Positions 57,250 through 64,000 of a stretch of DNA of 64,000 nucleotides are shown here, in pieces; position 1 is the first letter of the stretch, and the number at the start of each line of letters is the position of its first letter. The notes beneath the pieces are model-generated. The model ran no database searches, was not told the origin of the DNA, and worked only from the letters and a program-made list of their open reading frames with translations. Source of the DNA: Dichetophora obliterata (taxonomy: Eukaryota; Arthropoda; Insecta; Diptera; Sciomyzidae); the NCBI GenBank assembly GCA_963920525.1, contig OY986435.1:302139908-302203907 (forward strand), read 5' to 3'. A program made the position numbers and the translations under genes.

Positions 57250-58168
57250 CAGTGTTGCCGGAAAAATTTTGGAAAATACCTTTTTACAAAAAAAAAAAAC
57301 CTTTAAAAATATTCCAATAACAATTTTAATATTCCACAAAAATATTTCACTTTTATTTTAAAAGTATGTAAAAAACAGAAAAATGAGTTAATATTAATAA
57401 CAAAATATTTTTTATTATACAATAAACATAAATTTACCTACTTATATAACAATTTTTTATTCACAGGCATATGTATTACTATACGTTTGTATCTGTGGTG
57501 TTTAGATAAAGGTGTGAATGCCAAAATTTGGTAATATTCAAAATTGCAATTGCGAAACATTGTTATCACCTGACTGAGGCCATAAATAGCTCATGCACAT
57601 TTTCACAAAAAATTTATATATACCCCTTAACCTAAACACCACAAATATGTTTATATATTTACATATATTAGAATTCAGGAACATCATCGAGATTAACATT
57701 TAAATCGCAGTTGTTTTTTCATGTAAATAAGTTTTATAAAATATTTCTATTAAGTTATCAGGTATATTGCAAGTATCACAAAACTTGTTATTAACATGTA
57801 ACCATGTTTTTATAATCATTAAATTATTCAAAGGTGTATCTTGCATTCTTTTGCGGATTTTAGATTTAAAAAGGTTCATGTAACTAAAAATAATCTCAAC
57901 TTTAGTATTGCTAAATAGTAAGCAGAGTATGGAAAGCACAAATTCTGTTAAGTCTGTAAATGGATTTAATCCTTGGACATCTTTAAATATGTCTTGGTTT
58001 TTACCGATAAAAGTAATTTTAAATAGACAATTTTTTAAAAATTTGGTAAAAAATCTGATGCAAAAAAATATTCTACTTTTAATGCTGCATAATTTTTAAA
58101 AATAAATATGCTCTCAGAAACAATAATATTCCACAAGTGGAATATAAAATTCCACTCTGGCATCACTG
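57250..58168 (-). mobile_element. hAT element remnant (level 3)
   Basis: The ends CAGTGTTGCC and GGCATCACTG are hAT-type. The flanks AAAGCAAT (57242-57249) and AAAACAAT (58169-58176) are an 8-bp duplication with one mismatch. The transposase C-terminus at 57700-57960 is retained. Confidence 0.8.
57700..57960 (-). pseudogene. hAT transposase C-terminal dimerisation domain fragment
   Basis: The minus strand encodes LTEFVLSILCLLFSNTKVEI, then IFSYMNLFKSKIRKRMQDTP and LNNLMIIK. This is the conserved C-terminal hAT dimerisation motif (SN..VER.FS..N..K...R..M....L..L). The Arg of the usual VER is Ile here. The catalytic domain is missing apart from perhaps short traces upstream, so it is a dead internal-deletion derivative. 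Confidence 0.8.
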
Positions 58169-58630
58169 AAAACAATAGGATGAAAAAATAACTCAGAAAA
58201 GTTAACCCAAAAGTTTACTTTTTAGTGCCAATTTTTCAGTGCGAGCTAAAGCTGTAGTCAAATTAAACTGAGGTTAATTCACAAAAATTGAACATCTAAA
58301 CTAGGTTTAACTAGACATTTTACCATTCGTTGGTGTTTTATTGAGTTAAATTTTCATATTATGTTTTTCTTTTAAGCCTTAACCAAGTTTAAACGTTTAG
58401 TTTTGGTGGGTCAACCTCAGTTTAATTTGACAAGAGTTTAAGCTCACTGCAAAAATTTGATCATAGAGTTTCCTGTGGTGTCAGAAGCCTAGTTAACTTT
58501 TCCGTATATTTAACTTTTGCGAGTCTAAACTTTTATGAGTCTCTACTGTATATACAGACTCAAAATAGTCAAAAACCAGCAGCGACAAGTCAGCGATTTA
58601 AAGTTACTTAAAGCCACTTACAGTGGCTTA

Positions 58631-59585
58631 GGCTGACCACAGAGTGAACGCTTATTACTGAGTCGAGCCGACTGAAACTGAAACGCATTGGGGCAAAAGA
58701 GATGCATGATTTGCGTTCACGGTTGCCAACTCAAATTCCCATCAAAAATACCTTTTTCCCCACGAGAACAAAAAAAAAAAAATACCGCAAAAATTCCCAT
58801 ACCAAAATACTAAAAAAAAATCCCACGGCTATTAAAAAAATACCACAAAATATACCACAAGTATTTAAAATTACCACAAATATACCACGCATTAAAAAAA
58901 CCACAGTAAATACCATACGAATTAAAAAATACCACAATTATTTAAATTACCTCAAAAATACCACGCATTAAAAAAAAACCACAGAAAATACCATACGAAT
59001 TAAAAATATCAAAAATTTTATTAAAAATGTAAATATTGCATACTTTTTTTACATTGAAACGCAAACAAATATTACACGTTAAAAAATTAAAACATGTACA
59101 ACTGTGATCAAAAATAGTACCTTACTTTTTCTGCCCGTCATGTTATTTTTAAAATATTATTTAATTTTCTCTTGTAATAGCATTACACTTTAACACAAAC
59201 GGTCAACGATGATATTCACATTATCAACAGTACGTTTAATATGTTGCTGCGTTCGCTTTTTTTTAATTTAGATGCGTTCATAACACATTCAATATGTACC
59301 AGGGGTGAAAAAGCGTGCGGAGATATTTGTGCAAAAACAACATTTTAAAACTGTAGGGAAACAAGTTTTTGCGCTAAATAATGATTAAAAATCCTTAAAA
59401 ATTCATAAAAAAATCCCACGTGAATTAAAAAATACTATGCTGAATTAAAAACTTCCATCCCAAATATGGTATTTTTCCATCCCAAATATGGTACTACTAA
59501 AGGTGGCAACCGTGCTTGCGTTCTCTATTGCACCAATGTGTTTTTCGGCTCGGCTCAGCAATAAGCTTCCACTCTGTGGGCAGTC
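58631..59585. mobile_element. Second PIF/Harbinger-like element (level 2)
   Basis: The ends GGCTGACCACAGAGTG and CACTCTGTGGGCAGTC are inverted repeats (about 38 bp). They are flanked by TTA at 58628-58630 and 59586-59588. It contains a hAT-like element. Confidence 0.7.
58718..59514. mobile_element. hAT-like MITE (level 3)
   Basis: Perfect 11-bp ends CACGGTTGCCA / TGGCAACCGTG. The flanks TTTGCGTT (58710-58717) and CTTGCGTT (59515-59522) are an 8-bp duplication with one mismatch. The interior is full of ATACCACA/AATACC repeats. The 89-codon frame inside (58702-58971) is low complexity, not a gene. Confidence 0.7.
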
Positions 59586-59881
59586 TTAAAGTGCGTTTCA
59601 GCATTGTTTCTTCGCATTTTCGTCACTTCACTTGTTGTCCAATGGTTTGAAGAAAGCAAAAAACACACACGAAATCACATAACTTTTTTGATTATTCGGT
59701 TGCAAAATTAATCAAAAAAGACACGTTATATAAACAAACAACCCCAAATTAGTCAAAAACCTTCTGCAACAAGTCAGCAGCGGTAAGTGCGTACCACTAC
59801 GCACTACCAGCTGCTTTTAGCTTGACGCGCTTTCAGCCCGGCTCGGCAAAGCAACAAGCTGTCACTATAAATGCGCCCTAA

Positions 59882-60967
59882 GATCGGTTTCAAACACATT
59901 TAAAGCAATTTGGCGCTGTTGTTGTTGAATAGGAAGTAAGTTAAAGTTAAGTGAGACTAAAATTCAGAAATAATTCAATACTATCATCATTTAAAAACAG
60001 ACTGAACACCAAAAAAACCAGAAAGACTGTCAGACATCAGAACAGGCGAATAAAGTAGTTATAAACAAAGAGATAATAATAAAGCAAAAAGAATACCTAA
60101 ATTATTGGCATTGAAAACGAAAATGCTTTTTTCAAAGCCTTAAGCCAGCCATACAGCCAGACAGACACGACTTAACGGTTGTTATTATTAGATACATTAG
60201 TGTAACCGATTGGCTACATTCCATTATGGCTTAAACTGCGACCTTGCTTTCTTAACTTGCGGGACACCTTTCATATTGAGTTACTGTTCAACTGCTGCTG
60301 GCTACAACAGTTCCATCACATGCTTGCTCCGGTTGGTTTGTCCAAAATACCTACCTAGGGATTAAAAGTTGATCATCCAATTTAAATGGAAATTGTACTT
60401 TATTAACGTTTTATGGCGAATCTTTTTGCGCTTATATTTAAATGTAACACGAACAAAAATGTTTAACTTTTATTAACGACAGCTTTTTAGACGTTATTTT
60501 TGTCATCGTTAGATAATTTTTTTGTTTCACATTCAAAATATTTTTTCTTTTAATTTTTAAGGATGTTTGTTTTGAAAGTATAGAATTTCCACCAATAATT
60601 TTAAATATGCACCAAAACGGCTGTTTGAATAGACGTGGTTTTGGAAAACTGCACTGATACACAAGATTGCAAAAACAACGTCCTGTGCTCCGAAATTATA
60701 GAGAACTTGGTCCAATTTAAGGACTTGCTGTGACGACACGGTGTAACAAAATGAGAAAAAAATTGAAAAACTTGTCATTTGACATAATGGATGTTGAAGG
60801 ACTGGTAGAACATAATACAGCTGCATACTTAGGTTTTTTATTACACACCAAAAAAACCGAATTTAAATCTGCGTAAGTCTGCTGTTTTTTAATAAAAGAA
60901 ATAATTGGAAACTTTTTCTAAAAGACGAAAATCTCTTCTCTGCGGTATATACAACTTTCTTGTGACT
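59882..60967. other. No recognisable gene
   Basis: 60668-60712 contains a piece of the tRNA-derived repeat also seen at 33391-33460. The 74- and 89-codon minus frames at 60438-60826 overlap it and are not credible genes. Confidence 0.45.
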
Positions 60968-60969
60968 TA

Positions 60970-61506
60970 CAGCCCTATTCTGGCAACTTAATAAGCTCAC
61001 CACATTAACAAAATAGTTAATATCAACAATTAGTTAAGGTTTCGTATTCTGCTGCAAGTTTAAAAGCTCTTTTCCTAACAATTTTGTTAATAACAGAAAG
61101 AGTCTTAACAACGAATGAAATGTATGTGCTTAGATAGAAAATTGTTGTGAAAATAATAAAAAAATACAAATTATAATATAATATTGAGTTTAAATACATT
61201 AAACTGAAAAATGGAAGAATTTTTTACTTATTTTAAGTGTTGATAATGAAATCTTTCAGTAGCCGTGGCAAATTTTTCAAGCGCTTGCAAAGTCAGAAGC
61301 TGCACTCGAAGCATCTGTTTATATAGCGCATCTCTTCTTTCAATAGGCATATTGATTTTCACCATGCATGGTGAACTTTAAAAGCTTTTTAAGCTTTTTA
61401 TGTAGTAAATGATTTTTAAGAATACCAACATTTACATAACATAGCAATCAGCTTAACAAGAGCTCCTTGACTATTTCTTGTTAAGCTAACAACCAGAATA
61501 GGGCTG
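60970..61506. mobile_element. Tc1/mariner-like MITE
   Basis: Ends CAGCCCTATTCTGG / CCAGAATAGGGCTG are flanked by TA at 60968-60969 and 61507-61508. Both inner sides carry TTAACAA-rich subterminal repeats. Confidence 0.75.
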
Positions 61507-61511
61507 TAAAG

Positions 61512-61827
61512 CAGCGCTGGGCGCCCCATAGCTCACTGAGCGCTCTCTGATCGTAACTTTTCACATGTACACAAAGCTCAAAAAAAAAAGAGAATATAAT
61601 TCAGTTGTCGCAAATTTAATGTACACTCTCAAACCTAACCTAACCAAAACTAACCTCTTGATTTGAAGACTTATAATACAAATAATGCATATATTTGTTA
61701 TTTCGTAGAATATTATATTATTGGTATATTTTGGGGTTACATATAATTAATACATATTACCTATTAAGAGCGCACCAATACTAACAAAACAAAATAAAAT
61801 GTGACTGTGTTAGAATGCCCAGCCCTG
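61512..61827. mobile_element. hAT-like MITE, tentative
   Basis: Ends CAGCGCTGGGC and GCCCAGCCCTG are imperfect inverted repeats of hAT type. The 8-bp flanks match poorly. It begins 5 bp after the previous MITE. Confidence 0.45.
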
Positions 61828-61833
61828 GTTTAA

Positions 61834-62194
61834 GGCCTAGTACACTGTTCGTTTGCGTGAAATTTCGCTGGCAATCTATTTATTTGTTGCATGAAATTTC
61901 TGACTTAAAATTTGTTGCGAGGAATTCCTATGGCAACGTGTCTCAGAGAAACTCAGAGAATAAGTTGGGAGAATTCATATGATCTCTCTCTTTTCACTTC
62001 AAAATATATAGGCAATACAATTAAATTGTCGTGAAAAAATGTTGCTTAGAAACATATTGCGATAATTTCACGCAGCGGAACAGAGTACTGCTCTGACGAA
62101 CATGTTGTGAAAATTTCTACGCTTGTTTCGCAGCTGTCACTTTTTGTATGGAGATTGAGTGGAATTTCACATGAAACTGAACAGAGTACTATGC
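61834..62194. mobile_element. MITE with GCATAGTACTCTGTTC-type ends
   Basis: The left end GGCCTAGTACACTGTTC matches the reverse complement of GAACAGAGTACTATGC. TTTAA occurs on both outer sides. The inner parts share GTGAAATTTC in opposite orientation. It begins 6 bp after the preceding element. Confidence 0.65.
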
Positions 62195-62665
62195 TTTAAG
62201 AAAAAATATATTTATATATTTTAAATGGTGTTCTTCAAAGCCCTAGTTCGAAATCAATTACCTTACTGCATGGTATGGTAACCTAACCGCCAACCACTAA
62301 AATTTCCCAAAATTAGTTTAAGATTAAAGTCCGTTTGCACGGTTAAAAATCTTGGAATAAAATATATACATATAACTTTTCTGTACTTTATATATGACCA
62401 TTATTATTGGTTTTAAATCTAGTATTTGTAAAATACTAAAAAATCGTTTTAATACAGCTTTGGTTGCAGGATTGGATTGAAATATAAAAAAAAAACAAAC
62501 AGTGAGATTCGAACCAGAGACATCCAGTTTGCAACCACTGGGCTATTTCGCTGTACGAAACAAAAGCAATAAGCAAGCATATGAACCTAAAAGCCTAATA
62601 TTGCTTTTCAGTATTGCTATAGTTCTTTGGTTTAAATTTTAGTACAGAAAAGTTGTAATTATGGC
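62195..62665. other. Stretch with a tRNA-like segment
   Basis: 62496-62556 on the minus strand has an A box (TAGCCCAGTGGTT) and a B box (GGTTCGAATCTCA) but is too short for a full cloverleaf. Probably SINE-derived. Nothing else recognised. Confidence 0.45.
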
Positions 62666-62668
62666 TTA

Positions 62669-63430
62669 GGCCCTTATTATGAGCTGCGTTCGATCTTCGA
62701 CTGTAGTCGTATGGCCTGATCGAACGAATTTGCATTTGGTATTATAACGTGCTTTCGACGAAGGGTAGCGCTATTGTGAATTTCGTTCATTTTGTTTCTT
62801 CACGGTAGTATATTTCTATCAGGTGATTGTTGTTTTATTTCAACTAAATACGATTGGTTTGAAAGTTGATTGCAAAAAATAAGACAAAAAAGTTATAACT
62901 ATGACGAAAATAATTTCCATAAGATTCGACGCTTCGTCAGAAGAGGATGAAAGCTTGACGGAACTGGCTAGATGTAGAAAAGGGTAAAGCAACGCTTTCT
63001 TTAGCTTATCTTAAGCCACTTTGCTGTTCTAACTGGTGGTCCTAAGCTATTTAATTTCAGCGTAAGTTCTTCCCATGTCTTTATTGCCTGAACTTTGGAA
63101 CAAATATCCTTTGCAGTCAAAGTTTGCCTCCATCAATAAGACCAGTTTTTCTAACTGTGATTTGTTGCTCACCATCTTAGACCTGCATAAAAATTGCAAA
63201 AACAGTTCAATATCAGTTTTGAATTTTAGTATTTCACAAAATACTTAAATTCTAACAATTATTGCTAAGCACGCATCGCATCGAAAGCAAAATCCTATTC
63301 GACTGAAATTTCGATGAGCAACGAACATTTCGATAGGGTTGCACTGCTCATAATAAGAATTTAACGTTCGATACTCATTGTTCGATAACCAGCGAAGATT
63401 GAACGTCGAAAGCAACTCATAATAAGGGCC
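62669..63430. mobile_element. PIF/Harbinger-like element (TTA target duplication)
   Basis: The ends GGCCCTTATTATGAG and CTCATAATAAGGGCC are perfect 15-bp inverted repeats. They are flanked by TTA at 62666-62668 and 63431-63433. The subterminal parts share TTCGATCTTCG-like sequence. An ATG at 62901 opens a 28-codon frame with an acidic SSEEDESLTELAR segment followed by AAAAGGGTAAAG, possibly a first exon remnant of a transposase or accessory gene. Confidence 0.75.
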
Positions 63431-63433
63431 TTA

Positions 63434-64000
63434 GTATTTGTGAAAGTTTAAATTTGAAACCTCAAGGTTAAGAAATATGCAGTAGTATTTTAGCTGAACG
63501 AAAATGTATTCCAAGATTTTTAACCGTGTAATTATCTTTCTAATCGTGGTTCAAGTTAACATTCGGTTAAAAAATGCTGATATTTGCCAATATTGTGCAC
63601 CGCCGTAACACAGCCAAAAATCACGTCAAACCTAATTTTTCCTCCATGCAAAATTTGACTCAAATCGGATATGACTAAATAAAGATGATAATAGCTAGAT
63701 GAACTGTGGCCTCTAGAGTGTACATAAACACACCTAAGTTTGGTGATAACCTCCGATACCTTTGATTCTTCAATATTTTCTGAGAAAACCCTAGTAAAAA
63801 TAAAAACGTTTTAGCTAAGGCCAAACAGCGGCCGAACAAGGCGTAATTTTAAATATTTTGCTCGGCCGTATAAGGACCTTACAAGGGTCATTTGCAGGAC
63901 TTTTTGGACAAACAGCGGCCGTATAAGGGTCGTACAGCGATTGATAACTATTTGCTGTTGAATAAGAGATTGGGAAAAATGTGGTTGCATGCTAATTTAG
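63434..64000. other. Window edge; fragment of a repeat
   Basis: AAACAGCGGCCG occurs twice (about 63823 and 63911), with GGCCGTATAAGG also repeated. This looks like one end of a repeat or MITE that continues outside the window. No gene recognised. Confidence 0.4.

Larger units (their letters stand above)
55658..58548. mobile_element. pogo/mariner-like element (level 2)
   Basis: The ends CAGTAGACTCAAAAGTT and GAGTCTCTACTG are flanked by TA at 55656-55657 and 58549-58550. CAGTA ends with TA duplication fit pogo/Tigger-type elements. It carries three further insertions (55761-56536, 56576-57039, 57250-58168). Confidence 0.65.
55219..59878. mobile_element. Outer PIF/Harbinger-like element (level 1 of nest)
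   Basis: The ends GGGCGCGTTTATAGTG (55219) and CACTATAAATGCGCCC (to 59878) form inverted repeats of about 40 bp. They are flanked by TAA at 55216-55218 and 59879-59881. Removing the two inserts described below leaves about 0.8 kb, a typical MITE size. Internal sequences near 55560 and 59640 (ACTTGTTGTCC...CACACAC.AAATCAC) are related to each other in direct orientation. Confidence 0.75.

Noticed and set aside
58702..58971. 89-codon Lys/Asn/Thr-rich frame
   Set aside because: Lies in AATACCACA-type repeats inside a hAT-like MITE.

Overview
The window looks like repeat-packed, AT-rich nuclear DNA of a higher fly (Diptera: Brachycera). The grounds are an errantivirus-type LTR element with env, CR1/Jockey-like LINEs, hAT, pogo-like, PIF/Harbinger-like and Transib-like DNA transposon remains, and a recursive splice site of the kind known from long insect introns. 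I cannot name the species. I recognise no complete host protein-coding gene. The juxtaposed 3'/5' splice site at 43460/43461 suggests that much of the window is intron of a plus-strand gene whose exons lie elsewhere. Layout: 1-10500 is mostly non-coding, with a tRNA-headed SINE remnant, a palindromic 18-bp minisatellite (1380-2280), several inverted-repeat MITEs and a Harbinger-like element (6017-6917) that carries a tRNA-shaped pseudogene. The core, 10500-32340, is a three-level nest. A LINE encodes an ORF1 with a PHD-like finger and an ORF2 with endonuclease and reverse transcriptase. It is split inside ORF2 by a 16.8-kb insert flanked by a 14-bp direct repeat of LINE sequence. That insert is a head-to-head palindrome of a 566-bp tandem repeat (about 9.8 units left, 4.9 units right). 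One left-arm unit holds an apparently recent 8517-bp errantivirus-type element (759-bp LTRs that I found to differ at one base, 4-bp target duplication CGCG, gag, pol by -1 frameshift, spliced env). The 566-bp unit contains a tRNA-like head and also exists as dispersed, diverged single copies at 33735, 41311 and 51558. From 32340 to 55200 the DNA is a graveyard of LINE 3' fragments, MITEs, foldback-like repeats, a TTAA-flanked element (41261-42072) and a minus-strand transposase pseudogene resembling Transib/RAG1 (47585-51238), interrupted by a LINE. From 55200 to 64000 there is a Russian doll of DNA elements (55219-59878) that can be peeled using target duplications at several levels, followed by three MITEs lying almost end to end and another Harbinger-like element. 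Nothing here forms a cellular pathway. The genes that act together are those of each mobile element: gag/pol/env for the LTR element, ORF1/ORF2 for the LINE. The unusual object is the palindromic, tRNA-headed tandem array that appears to have entered, or grown at, a single LINE site.
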